Positions 34,613 through 43,047 of a DNA stretch of 64,000 bases are shown piece after piece. This DNA is from Streptomyces sp. SCSIO 75703. GTDB taxonomy: Bacteria > Actinomycetota > Actinomycetes > Streptomycetales > Streptomycetaceae. Numbering within the stretch: position 1 is the stretch's first letter; each line of letters starts with the position of its first letter. The position numbers were made by a program, and so were the translations under genes. The DNA lies in the NCBI RefSeq assembly GCF_036607905.1, contig NZ_CP144555.1, forward strand, positions 4,712,001 to 4,776,000, in the 5' to 3' direction. Under the pieces are notes generated by a model, which made no database searches, had not been told where the DNA came from, and saw only the letters and a list, made by a program, of their open reading frames with translations.

Positions 34613-35361
34613 CGGCACCGGTGTTCGTGGTCGACACCCTCACCCCGGGGGGCCCGGCCGGCGGGGAGTACGTCCTCGACGGCCCCGAGGGCCGGCACGC
34701 GGTCTCCGTGAAGCGCCTGCGGCCCGGCGAGGCCGTCGTCCTCACCGACGGGCGCGGACGCTGGACCGAGGGCGTGGTGAGCGCCGCCGAGGGCAAGGAC
34801 CGCCTGACCGTCGGGGACCTGGCGGCCGTGCGCGAGGAGCCGCGGGAGACGCCCCGCGTCACCGTCGTCCAGGCTCTCCCCAAGGGCGACCGCGGCGAAC
34901 TCGCCGTCGAGACCATGACCGAGGTCGGCGTCGACGCGATCGTGCCCTGGGCGGCGTCGCGCTGCGTCACCCGGTGGCGGGGCGACCGCGGCCTGAAGGC
35001 CCTCGCCAAGTGGCGGGCCACCGCCCGTGAGGCGGGCAAGCAGTCCCGCCGGGTCCGCTTCCCCGAGGTCGCCGACGCGGCGACGACCAAGGAGGTCGCC
35101 GCGCTCCTCGCGGGGGCGGACTTCGCGGCCGTGCTCCACGAGAGCGGGGACGCCCCGCTGGCCACCGCGGAACTTCCCCGGGCGGGGGAGATCGTCCTGG
35201 TCGTCGGGCCCGAGGGCGGGGTGTCGCCGGAGGAGCTGGCCCGGTTCGCGGAGGCGGGGGCGCGGCCGTACCGGCTGGGGCGGACGGTGCTGCGCACGTC
35301 CACGGCGGGCACGGCGGCGACGGCGGCGCTGTTGACCCGGACGGGGCGGTGGGGGGTGTGA
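34609..35361 (+). CDS. rsmE: 16S rRNA m3U1498 methyltransferase RsmE
   Basis: A 250-residue SPOUT-class methyltransferase from ATG 34609. N-terminal PUA-like domain (RHAVSVKRLRPGEAVVLTDG) then the knotted SAM-binding domain: QALPKGDRGELAVETMTEVG, WAASRCVTRW, ATAREAGKQSRRVRFPEV, VVGPEGGVSPEEL and LGRTVLRTSTAGTAATAALL. It methylates U1498 at the decoding site of 16S rRNA. The last codon and stop (GTG TGA) form the first palindrome of the 26-bp array. Confidence 0.95.
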   Translation: MTAPVFVVDTLTPGGPAGGEYVLDGPEGRHAVSVKRLRPGEAVVLTDGRGRWTEGVVSAAEGKDRLTVGDLAAVREEPRETPRVTVVQALPKGDRGELAVETMTEVGVDAIVPWAASRCVTRWRGDRGLKALAKWRATAREAGKQSRRVRFPEVADAATTKEVAALLAGADFAAVLHESGDAPLATAELPRAGEIVLVVGPEGGVSPEELARFAEAGARPYRLGRTVLRTSTAGTAATAALLTRTGRWGV

Positions 35362-36119
35362 ACGGGGCTCACCGGGCGGCGTCGTGAGCGGGGTTCACAC
35401 GCTGAGGGTGTGAGCGGGGTTCACACGCTGAGGGTGTGAGCGGGGTTCACGCGGCGGGGTGGTGAGTCGGGTTCACGCGGCGGGGTGGTGAGCGGCGTTC
35501 ACGCGGCCGGGTTATGAGCGGGTTGCACATGGTCGCGGTGTGGTGTGAACGGGGCTCACGCGACGTGGCGGTGAGTCGGGTTCACACGGCGGTTGTGAGC
35601 AGGGTTCACGGCGGTTTGCGTGGGTGGGTTGGTTGTTGGAGTCGGGACCGGAGGCGTGAACGGCCGGGTGGGCGGGCGGTGCGGTGACCAGGCGGTGCCG
35701 GTGCCGGTGCCGGTGCCGCTGCCGGTGGCGTGGCTGATGACGCTTCACATGCCTGCGTCGCTTGTGAGCGGGGTTCACGCTGGTGGGGGTGTGGCTGGGG
35801 TGGGCTGTGGGGTGCTTCATCGGCTGAGGTCGCGTGTGTACTGGCTCACGATGAGGGTGTGGTGAGGTGCCCGTCACGCCAATGAGTCCCTCCGGCCGGC
35901 AGCTCTGCCTGTGAATGCCGCTCACACCCACAGACTCCGGCACTGCACCCCGTATGTGACACGGCCCGGCATCACAGTGGCTGTGAACTCGGCTCACGCT
36001 GCTCCTGGTTCACGCCCCGGCGTCACGCCCCCCGCTTCACACCCCACTGGCTCACCCCCTGATGCACACCAGCCCTGCCGCCCGCCCCACCCACGACGCC
36101 GCCTGTGAGCGTTGCTCAC
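35358..36119. repeat. Array of 15-bp imperfect palindromes GTGARYNNNGYTCAC, mostly at 26-bp period
   Basis: Sites start at 35358, 35384, 35410, 35436, 35462, 35488, 35514 (degenerate), 35545, 35571 and 35595. The first seven are exactly 26 bp apart; the later steps are 31, 26 and 24. Four more isolated sites start at 35764, 35911, 35983 and 36105. Consensus GTGA-RYNNNGY-TCAC with dyad symmetry; typical copies are GTGAGCGGGGTTCAC and GTGAACGGGGCTCAC. Spacers are 11 bp and less conserved than the palindromes. No gene is supported in the 876-bp region between rsmE and the lipoprotein gene; a CCGGTG-type microsatellite sits near 35,695-35,720. Suggests cooperative binding of a dimeric DNA-binding protein. 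Confidence 0.9.
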
Positions 36120-36237
36120 ATCCCCTTCGCGCCTCGCCTTCAGCACCGCCCCCCAGAAACACGGCTCGCGCGCCTGGCGCGAAGTGACCGTGCGCGCCCT
36201 ACCGTCGCGCCCCGCACCGGTGGCAATCTGTCAGGCC

Positions 36238-37443
36238 ATGAGGGTATTAACAGGGATTTGTTACGCGGCCCACGCGTCGAACCCCGCACACGTGCCGCAC
36301 CCCACCCATCCGCCCGGCCCCGCCCACGCACCCCACTCCGCACACCCGCCGCACCCCACCCACGGCCCCCACCTCACCCACGGCCTCCACTCCCCTCACC
36401 CCGTGCAGCCGGCGCACCCCGTGCAGCCGGCGCACCCCGGGCGACAGGCTCGCCCACGGCGACCGCGCGGGTGGTGGCACGCACCGGCCGTCGCCGTGCT
36501 CTGCGGGGTCGTGGCCGTCACGGTGTCCGCCTGCGACCCCGGCGGGCTCGGCTCGGCCTCCGTCGCGTACACCACCGACCGGACCGTGACCCGTGAACTC
36601 GACCGGCAGAACGTCGACGTGCGGTGGCTGAGCTGCACCGCCACCGCCCAGGACACGAACCCGCAGCACAGCAGCCCCCAGAACACCAACCCCCAGAACG
36701 CCAACCCCCAGAACGCCAACCCCCAGAACACCAACCCCCGGAGCACCCCCCACACCGGCACCACCTCGAACGGCACCGGCGTGCGCGCCCCCGCCGGTGA
36801 GCGGGCCGCCGCCTCCGTCGACTGCCGGGGCCGGACCGGCGACGGACGGGACATCACCGTTTCCGGGCGGGTGACCCGCCTGGTGGACGGCGTCTGCGTG
36901 CGCGGTGACCTGAGCGTCGAGGTGGGCGGCGAGCGGTGGTTCCGCGGGGCGGGGCTCGGCGACTGCGACGCCACTCCCGGCCCAGTCACCCCGCTCACCC
37001 CGCTCACCCCGCTCACCCCGCTCATTTCGCTCGACCCATTCACGCCACCGGCTCCCCGTACCGCACCCGCCTCTCACACACCACCGGCCGGCCACCTCCC
37101 GCCCCCACCACCCCCTCCCCTCACCCGGCCCCTCCCACCGCGCCCCACCTCGCCCCCGGCTACACCCCCGCCTACACCCTCACCCCCCGCCCCGCCCACA
37201 CCCCCGCCCCGATCACCACGACAACCCCGGGCACCCCGGGCACCCCGGCCCTCACCTTCACCTCCACCCGCACACCACCCCCACCCCCACCCCCAGCCCC
37301 ACCCCCACCCCCACCGTGACCCCAAGCTCTGGTTGTCCCGGCGACCCCCACTGCCGTCCTGCCGGGGGCGAGCGGCCGCCCCTCCGCCGCCCGGCCGGGC
37401 AAGTGATCCAAACCCCTGTCCGCGAGGCCCCGCCCCTGCGTAG
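36238..37443 (+). CDS. Low-complexity secreted lipoprotein
   Basis: About 401 residues from ATG 36238 (MRVLTGICYAAHASNPAH). A His/Pro-rich cytoplasmic head (residues 10-75) precedes a basic patch and a hydrophobic helix ending in a lipobox (VAVLCGVVAVTVSAC), so maturation at that Cys is predicted. The extracellular core has SVAYTTDRTVTRELDRQNVD, WLSCTATA, ASVDCRGRTGDGRDITVSG and GLGDCDAT, with paired cysteines and a DUF4333-like look. It is interrupted by NPQN repeats. The Pro/Thr/His-rich tail from PLTPLTPL onward is extraordinary and may partly be frameshift read-through. Confidence 0.68.
   Translation: MRVLTGICYAAHASNPAHVPHPTHPPGPAHAPHSAHPPHPTHGPHLTHGLHSPHPVQPAHPVQPAHPGRQARPRRPRGWWHAPAVAVLCGVVAVTVSACDPGGLGSASVAYTTDRTVTRELDRQNVDVRWLSCTATAQDTNPQHSSPQNTNPQNANPQNANPQNTNPRSTPHTGTTSNGTGVRAPAGERAAASVDCRGRTGDGRDITVSGRVTRLVDGVCVRGDLSVEVGGERWFRGAGLGDCDATPGPVTPLTPLTPLTPLISLDPFTPPAPRTAPASHTPPAGHLPPPPPPPLTRPLPPRPTSPPATPPPTPSPPAPPTPPPRSPRQPRAPRAPRPSPSPPPAHHPHPHPQPHPHPHRDPKLWLSRRPPLPSCRGRAAAPPPPGRASDPNPCPRGPAPA
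36676..36735 (+). repeat. Four 15-bp repeats inside the lipoprotein gene
   Basis: Four tandem copies of a 15-bp unit CCCCAGAAC(A/G)CCAAC, coding PQ-N-(T/A)-N five-residue blocks. As the unit is a multiple of three, copy-number change would alter length without breaking the frame. A second tandem run, repeats of GCTCACCCC encoding L-T-P, lies near 36,990-37,025. Confidence 0.75.
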
Positions 37444-37452
37444 GCTGATGGC

Positions 37453-40400
37453 GTGACACAGCCCGCAGCGCCTGCATACCTCCGCTTTCCGCACCCGCAC
37501 GGCGAGTTGGTCGCCTTCACCGCCGAGGACGATGTCTGGCTGGCCCCGCTCGACGGTGGCCGGGCCTGGCGGGTCAGCGCCGACAACATGCCGGTGAACC
37601 ATCCCCGGATCGCGCCCGACGGCACCACCGTCGCCTGGACCTCCACCCGTGACGGCGCCCCCGAGGTGCACGTCGCGCCCGTCGACGGCGGCCCCGCCAC
37701 CCGCCTCACCCACTGGGGGAGCCTCAAGACCCAGGTCCGCGGCTGGACCCCCGAGGGGGAGGTCCTGGCCCTCAGCTCCCACGGCGAGGCCAGCCTGCGC
37801 CGCACCTGGGCGCGGGCCGTCCCGCTCGACGGCGGACCGGCGCGGACCCTTCCGTACGGGCCGGTCGGCGATGTCGTCCACGGCCCGCACACCGTGCTGC
37901 TCTCCGCGCCGATGGGCCGGGAGGCCGCCTGGTGGAAGCGGTACCGGGGCGGCACGGCCGGCAAACTGTGGATCGACGCCCAGGACGACGGCGAGTTCGT
38001 GCGGCTGCACGCGGACCTCGACGGGAACATCGAGTACCCCCTCTGGGTGGGGGAGCGGGTCGCGTTCCTCTCCGACCACGAGGGCACCGGTGCCCTCTAC
38101 TCCTCCCTCGCCGACGGTGGCGACCTGCGCCGCCACACGCCGCTCGGCGGGTTCTACGCCCGGCACGCCGCCACCGACGGCACCCGCGTCGTCTACTCCA
38201 GCGCCGGCGAACTGTGGACGCTGGACGATCTGGACGGGGCCGAGCCGCGCCGGCTGGAGATCCGGCTCGGCGGGCCGCGGGTCGACCTCCAGCCGTTCCC
38301 GGTGAACGCCGCCCGCTGGTTCGGCTCCGCCTCCCCCGACCACACCGCGCGGGGCAGCGCGGTCGCCGTACGCGGGGGCGTGCACTGGGTCACGCACCGC
38401 AACGGGCCCGCCCGTGCGCTCGCCGCGCACCCCGGCGTGCGCGCCCGGCTGCCGCGTACGTTCCGCGCCGACGGCGAGGAATGGGTGGTGTGGGTGACGG
38501 ACGCGGAGGGCGAGGACGCCCTGGAGTTCGCGCCCGCCACCGGGCTCGCGCCGGGCGCCACCCCGCGCCGGCTGGCCGCGGGCCGGCTCGGCCGGGTCCT
38601 GGCGCTCGCCATGGCCCCGGACGGCAGCCGGGCCGCGGTCGCCTCCCACGACGGGCGGGTGCTCTTCGTCGAGCGGGAGAGCGGCGAGGTCCGCGAGGTG
38701 GACCGCAGCGAGGACGGCGACGTCTCCGGGCTGGTGTTCTCCCCCGACTCGGCCTGGCTCGCCTGGTCCCACCCCGGCCCCGACCCGCTGCGCCAGTTGA
38801 AGCTGGCCAACACCACCGACCTGTCGGTGACGGAGGCGACCCCGCTGCGCTTCCGGGACTACGCGCCGGCGTTCACGCTGGACGGCAAGCACCTGGCGTT
38901 CCTGTCCACCCGGTCCTTCGACCCGGTCTACGACGAGCACGTCTTCGACCTGGCGTTCGTGGAGGCGGCCCGCCCGTACCTGATCACGCTGGCGGCGACC
39001 ACGCCGTCGCCGTTCGGACCGCAGCGGCACGGGCGGCCGTTCGAGACGCCGGACCGCGAGGAGACCCCGGACAGCGAGGGCACCCCGGCCACCCGGATCG
39101 ACCTGGAGGGCCTCGCCGACCGCATCGTGCCCTTCCCGGTGGAGGCCGCCCGCTACTCCCGGCTGCGCGCCGCCAAGGACGGCGTGCTGTGGCTGCGCCA
39201 CCCGGTCACCGGCGTCCTCGGCGCCTCCCGCGCCACCCCCGACGAGCCGGAGCCCGGCACCGAACTGGAGCGCTACGACCTCGCCCAGCAGCGCGTCGAG
39301 CATCTGGCGGGCGACGCCGACCACTTCGAGGTCAGCGGCGACGGCAAGCGGGTGCTGATGTGGACCGACGGCCGGCTCAAGGTGGTGCCGAGCGACCGAC
39401 GGGCCTCCGGCGACGAGGACAGCGACACCAACATCACCGTCGACCTGGCCCGCGTCCGGCAGACCGTCGACCCGGCCGCGGAGTGGCGGCAGATGTTCGA
39501 CGAGACCGGCCGCGTCATGCGGGACAACTTCTGGCGCCCCGACATGAACGGCGTCGACTGGGACGGTGTCCTCGACCGCTACCGGCCCGTCCTGGACCGC
39601 GTGGCCACCCACGACGACCTCGTCGACCTGCTGTGGGAGGTGCACGGCGAACTCGGCACCTCGCACGCCTACGTCACCCCGCGCGGCGGGCACGGCGGCA
39701 GCGCGCAGGGACTCCTCGGCGCCGACCTGTCCCGGCACGAGGACGGTGCCTGGCGCATCGACCGCATCCTGCCGTCGGAGACCTCCGACCCGCAGGCCCG
39801 TTCGCCGCTGGCCGCGCCCGGCGTGGCCCTGCGGGCGGGGGACGCGATCGTGGCGGTGGCCGGCACGCCCGTCGACCCGGTCACCGGACCGGGCCCGCTG
39901 CTGGTGGGCACCGCCGGCAAACCGGTCGAGCTGACCGTCTCCCCGGCCGGCGGCGGCGAGGTGCGGCACGCGGTCGTCGTGCCGCTCGCCGACGAGGAAC
40001 CGCTGCGCTACCACGCCTGGGTCGCGGACCGGCGCGCGTACGTGCGGGAGCGTTCCGGCGGGCGGCTGGGCTACCTGCACGTGCCCGACATGGTCGGCTC
40101 GGGCTGGGCGCAGCTCCACCGGGACCTGCGGGTCGAGGTGATCCGCGAGGGCCTCGTCGTCGACGTGCGGGAGAACCGCGGCGGCCACACCTCGCAACTG
40201 GTCGTGGAGAAGCTGGCCCGGCGGATCGTCGGCTGGGACCTGCCGCGCGGCATGCGGCCCGTCAGCTACCCGCAGGACGCCCCGCGCGGTCCCGTCGTGG
40301 CGGTCGCCAACGAGTTCTCCGGCTCCGACGGCGACATCGTCAACGCGGCGATCAAGGCGCTCGGCATCGGCCCGGTCGTCGGCACCCGCACCTGGGGCGG

Positions 40401-40656
40401 GGTCGTCGGCATCGACAGCCGCTACCGGCTGGTCGACGGGACGCTGATCACGCAGCCCAAGTACGCGTTCTGGCTGGAGGGTTACGGCTGGGGCGTGGAG
40501 AACCACGGCGTCGACCCGGACGTCGAGGTGGAGCAGCGCCCGCAGGACCACGCCGCGGGCCGCGACCCGCAGCTCGACGAGGCGGTCCGGATCGCGCTCG
40601 CCGCCCTGGAGGAGAGCCCGGCGAAGACCCCGCCGAGCCTGCCGGGGGCGCCGTGA
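37453..40656 (+). CDS. Tricorn protease homologue (S41 family)
   Basis: A 1067-residue protein from GTG 37453. Residues 1-680 are beta-propeller repeats (GELVAFTAEDDVWLAPLDGG, DLEGLADRIVPFPVEAARYS). Next come a helical C1 domain with GELGTSHAYVTPRG (catalytic His preceded by Ser), a PDZ domain (PGVALRAGDAIVAVAGTP) and the C2 S41 core with nucleophile region ANEFSGSDGDIVNAAIKALG and GVENHGVDPDVEVEQRP. Tricorn degrades peptides released by the proteasome to short products in the cytoplasm; streptomycetes have proteasomes. Full length. Confidence 0.95.
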   Translation: MTQPAAPAYLRFPHPHGELVAFTAEDDVWLAPLDGGRAWRVSADNMPVNHPRIAPDGTTVAWTSTRDGAPEVHVAPVDGGPATRLTHWGSLKTQVRGWTPEGEVLALSSHGEASLRRTWARAVPLDGGPARTLPYGPVGDVVHGPHTVLLSAPMGREAAWWKRYRGGTAGKLWIDAQDDGEFVRLHADLDGNIEYPLWVGERVAFLSDHEGTGALYSSLADGGDLRRHTPLGGFYARHAATDGTRVVYSSAGELWTLDDLDGAEPRRLEIRLGGPRVDLQPFPVNAARWFGSASPDHTARGSAVAVRGGVHWVTHRNGPARALAAHPGVRARLPRTFRADGEEWVVWVTDAEGEDALEFAPATGLAPGATPRRLAAGRLGRVLALAMAPDGSRAAVASHDGRVLFVERESGEVREVDRSEDGDVSGLVFSPDSAWLAWSHPGPDPLRQLKLANTTDLSVTEATPLRFRDYAPAFTLDGKHLAFLSTRSFDPVYDEHVFDLAFVEAARPYLITLAATTPSPFGPQRHGRPFETPDREETPDSEGTPATRIDLEGLADRIVPFPVEAARYSRLRAAKDGVLWLRHPVTGVLGASRATPDEPEPGTELERYDLAQQRVEHLAGDADHFEVSGDGKRVLMWTDGRLKVVPSDRRASGDEDSDTNITVDLARVRQTVDPAAEWRQMFDETGRVMRDNFWRPDMNGVDWDGVLDRYRPVLDRVATHDDLVDLLWEVHGELGTSHAYVTPRGGHGGSAQGLLGADLSRHEDGAWRIDRILPSETSDPQARSPLAAPGVALRAGDAIVAVAGTPVDPVTGPGPLLVGTAGKPVELTVSPAGGGEVRHAVVVPLADEEPLRYHAWVADRRAYVRERSGGRLGYLHVPDMVGSGWAQLHRDLRVEVIREGLVVDVRENRGGHTSQLVVEKLARRIVGWDLPRGMRPVSYPQDAPRGPVVAVANEFSGSDGDIVNAAIKALGIGPVVGTRTWGGVVGIDSRYRLVDGTLITQPKYAFWLEGYGWGVENHGVDPDVEVEQRPQDHAAGRDPQLDEAVRIALAALEESPAKTPPSLPGAP

Positions 40657-40709
40657 GCCGGCCGGTCGATACGATGCCGGTGGAAGATCACCGGCGTGAG
40701 GAGGGCCCC

Positions 40710-41063
40710 ATGGCAGGGGAACCGCAGGACGACTGCCTGTTCTGCAAGATCGTCTCGGGGACGATCCCGGCGACCATCGTCCGCGAGACGGAGACGACCG
40801 TCGCCTTCCGGGACATCAACCCGCAGGCGCCCACGCACATCCTGGTGATCCCCAAGGCCCACCACCAGGACGCCGCCGCCCTGGCCTCGGCCGCGCCGGA
40901 GATCGCCGCGGACGTGCTGCGCGAGACGCAGGCCGTCGCCGACGAGGAGAAGCTGGAGAGCTACCGGGTCGTCTTCAACACCGGCAGCGGCGCGGGCCAG
41001 ACGGTGTGGCACGCGCACGCGCACGTGCTCGGTGGCCGCGGCATGGAATGGCCCCCCGGGTAG
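40710..41063 (+). CDS. HIT-family nucleotide hydrolase/transferase
   Basis: A 117-residue protein from ATG 40710 (MAGEPQDDCLFCKIVSGTI). The zinc-type CLFC pair, AFRDINPQAPTHILVIPKAH and the histidine triad VWHAHAHVLGGRGMEWPPG identify a HINT-type HIT protein that hydrolyses adenosine phosphoramidates. Normal length. The RNase Z gene starts six bases after its stop, and the tricorn gene ends 53 bp upstream, so transcription may be joint. Confidence 0.93.
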   Translation: MAGEPQDDCLFCKIVSGTIPATIVRETETTVAFRDINPQAPTHILVIPKAHHQDAAALASAAPEIAADVLRETQAVADEEKLESYRVVFNTGSGAGQTVWHAHAHVLGGRGMEWPPG

Positions 41064-41069
41064 TCCACC

Positions 41070-41975
41070 GTGTCCGTACGCGAACTGGTGGTCCTCGGCA
41101 CCGCCAGCCAGGTCCCCACCCGGCACCGCAACCACAACGGCTACCTGCTGCGCTGGGACGGTGAGGGCATCCTGTTCGACCCCGGCGAGGGCACGCAGCG
41201 CCAGATGCTGCGCGCCGGGGTCGCCGCGCACGACCTGAACCGGATCTGCGTCACCCACTTCCACGGGGACCACAGCCTCGGCCTGGCCGGGGTGATCCAG
41301 CGGATCAACCTGGACCGGGTGCCGCACCCGGTCACCGCCCACTACCCGCGCTCCGGGCAGCGTTTCTTCGACCGGCTGCGGTACGCGACCGCCTACCGGG
41401 AGACGGTCGGGGTCACCGAGGCGCCGGTCGACGCCGACGGGGTCCTCGCGCGGACCCCGGGGTACACGTTCGAGGCGCGGCGGCTGTCGCATCCGGTGGA
41501 GTCCTTCGGCTACCGGCTCACCGAGCCGGACGGGCGCCGGATGCTGCCGGAGCGGCTGGCCGAGCACGGCATCCGGGGCCCGGACGTGGGACGGCTCCAG
41601 CGGGAGGGCTCGCTCGGCGGCGTCACCCTCGACGAGGTGAGCGAGGTGCGGCGGGGCCAGCGGTTCGCGTTCGTCATGGACACCCGGCTCTGCGAGGGGG
41701 CGTACGCCCTGGCGGAGGGCTGCGACCTGCTGGTCATCGAGTCGACCTTCCTCGACGAGGACGAGGAGCTGGCCGTGGAGCACGGTCACCTGACGGCCGC
41801 CCAGGCGGCGGGGGTGGCGCGGGAGGCGGGCGTGCGGCACCTGGTGCTGACGCACTTCAGCCAGCGCTACGGCGACCCGGAGGAGTTCGCCCGGCAGGCG
41901 CGGGCGGCCAGGTACGAGGGCGAGCTGACCGTGGCCCGTGACCTGCTGCGGGTGCCGGTTCCGAAACGCCGGTGA
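41070..41975 (+). CDS. rnz: Ribonuclease Z-type metallo-beta-lactamase
   Basis: A 301-residue protein from GTG 41070. It shows the RNase Z/ElaC layout: LGTASQVPTRHRNHNGYLLR, DPGEGTQRQMLRAG, the zinc motif VTHFHGDHSLGLAG, AFVMDTRLCEGAYALAEG, ESTFLDEDEELAVEHGHLTA and LTHFSQRYGDPEEF. RNase Z cuts tRNA precursors 3' to the discriminator base. Actinobacterial members of this MBL subgroup might also be phosphodiesterases. Closely spaced between the HIT gene and the deaminase gene. Confidence 0.85.
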   Translation: MSVRELVVLGTASQVPTRHRNHNGYLLRWDGEGILFDPGEGTQRQMLRAGVAAHDLNRICVTHFHGDHSLGLAGVIQRINLDRVPHPVTAHYPRSGQRFFDRLRYATAYRETVGVTEAPVDADGVLARTPGYTFEARRLSHPVESFGYRLTEPDGRRMLPERLAEHGIRGPDVGRLQREGSLGGVTLDEVSEVRRGQRFAFVMDTRLCEGAYALAEGCDLLVIESTFLDEDEELAVEHGHLTAAQAAGVAREAGVRHLVLTHFSQRYGDPEEFARQARAARYEGELTVARDLLRVPVPKRR

Positions 41976-41995
41976 GCCACCCGTACGATGCCCGG

Positions 41996-42997
41996 ATGCC
42001 TCTGCCCAAAGCCGAACTGCACCTGCACATCGAAGGCACCCTGGAGCCCGAGCTGGCCTTCGAGCTGGCCGCCCGCAACCACGTGTCCCTGCCCTACGCG
42101 GACACCGAGGCGCTGCGGGAGGCGTACCGCTTCACGGACCTCCAGTCCTTCCTGAACCTGTACTACGAGCTGATGGCGGTCCTGCGCACCGAGCGGGACT
42201 TCGCCGACCTGGCCGACGCCTACCTCGCCCGCGCCGCCGCCCAGGGCGTGCGCCACGCGGAGATCTTCTTCGACCCGCAGGCCCACCTGGCCCGCGGGAT
42301 CAGCATGGACACGGTCGTGGACGGCCTGTGGCGGGCGCTGGGCACCGCCCGGGAGCGGCACGGCGTCTCCACCCGCCTCATCCTGTGCTTCCTGCGCGAC
42401 GAGTCCGCGGAGTCGGCCCTCGCCACCCTCGACGCGGCCCGCCCCCACCTGGACCGCATCACCGGTGTCGGCCTGGACTCCGCCGAGGTGGGACACCCCC
42501 CGGCGAAGTTCCGCGAGGTGTTCGAGGCCGCCGCCGCGCTCGGTCTGCGCCGGGTCGCGCACGCCGGTGAGGAGGGCCCGCCGGAGTACATCACCGAGGC
42601 GCTGGACGTCCTCGGCGTGGAGCGGATCGACCACGGGCTGCGCTGCCTGGAGGACCCGGCGCTGGTGGCGCGGCTGGCGCGGGAGCGCACCCCGCTGACC
42701 CTGTGCCCGCTGTCCAACGTGCGGCTGCGCACCGTCGACACCCTCGCCGACCACCCGCTTCCGGCGCTGCTCGACGCGGGCCTGATGTGCACGCTCAACT
42801 CCGACGATCCGGCGTACTTCGGCGGCTACGTGGGCGACAACTTCGACGCGGTCCGCGAGGCGCTCGGCCTGGACGGGGAGCGGCTGCGGGAACTGGCCCG
42901 CAACTCCTTCCTCGCCTCCTTCCTGGAGGACGACGAGGAACTGCGGGCCCGCTGCCTGGCCGAGGTGGCCGCGTACGACCTGGGGCGGGGCGTCTAG
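41996..42997 (+). CDS. Adenine deaminase (adenosine deaminase superfamily)
   Basis: A 333-residue amidohydrolase, ATG 41996 (MPLPKAELHLHIEGTLEPEL); GTG 41972, overlapping the previous stop, is an alternative. Metal and catalytic motifs are HLHIEGTLEPE, HAGEEGPPEYI, ERIDHGLRCLED and NSDDPAYFGGYVGDNF. SDDPAYFGGYV and GLDSAEVGHPP fit the adenine deaminase subgroup (adenine to hypoxanthine) better than classic adenosine deaminases. These are often annotated as adenosine deaminase. Substrate preference is inferred from motifs. Confidence 0.85.
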   Translation: MPLPKAELHLHIEGTLEPELAFELAARNHVSLPYADTEALREAYRFTDLQSFLNLYYELMAVLRTERDFADLADAYLARAAAQGVRHAEIFFDPQAHLARGISMDTVVDGLWRALGTARERHGVSTRLILCFLRDESAESALATLDAARPHLDRITGVGLDSAEVGHPPAKFREVFEAAAALGLRRVAHAGEEGPPEYITEALDVLGVERIDHGLRCLEDPALVARLARERTPLTLCPLSNVRLRTVDTLADHPLPALLDAGLMCTLNSDDPAYFGGYVGDNFDAVREALGLDGERLRELARNSFLASFLEDDEELRARCLAEVAAYDLGRGV

Positions 42998-43047
42998 GGT
43001 CTTTCGGCGCCCGGGGGGCCTCCGGGCGTCCGTCCCCGCCCCGCTCC

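Noticed and set aside
35358..35609. CRISPR array
   Set aside because: The repeated unit is a 15-bp variable palindrome with 11-bp spacers that are themselves similar; CRISPR spacers are longer and unique, and no cas genes are near.
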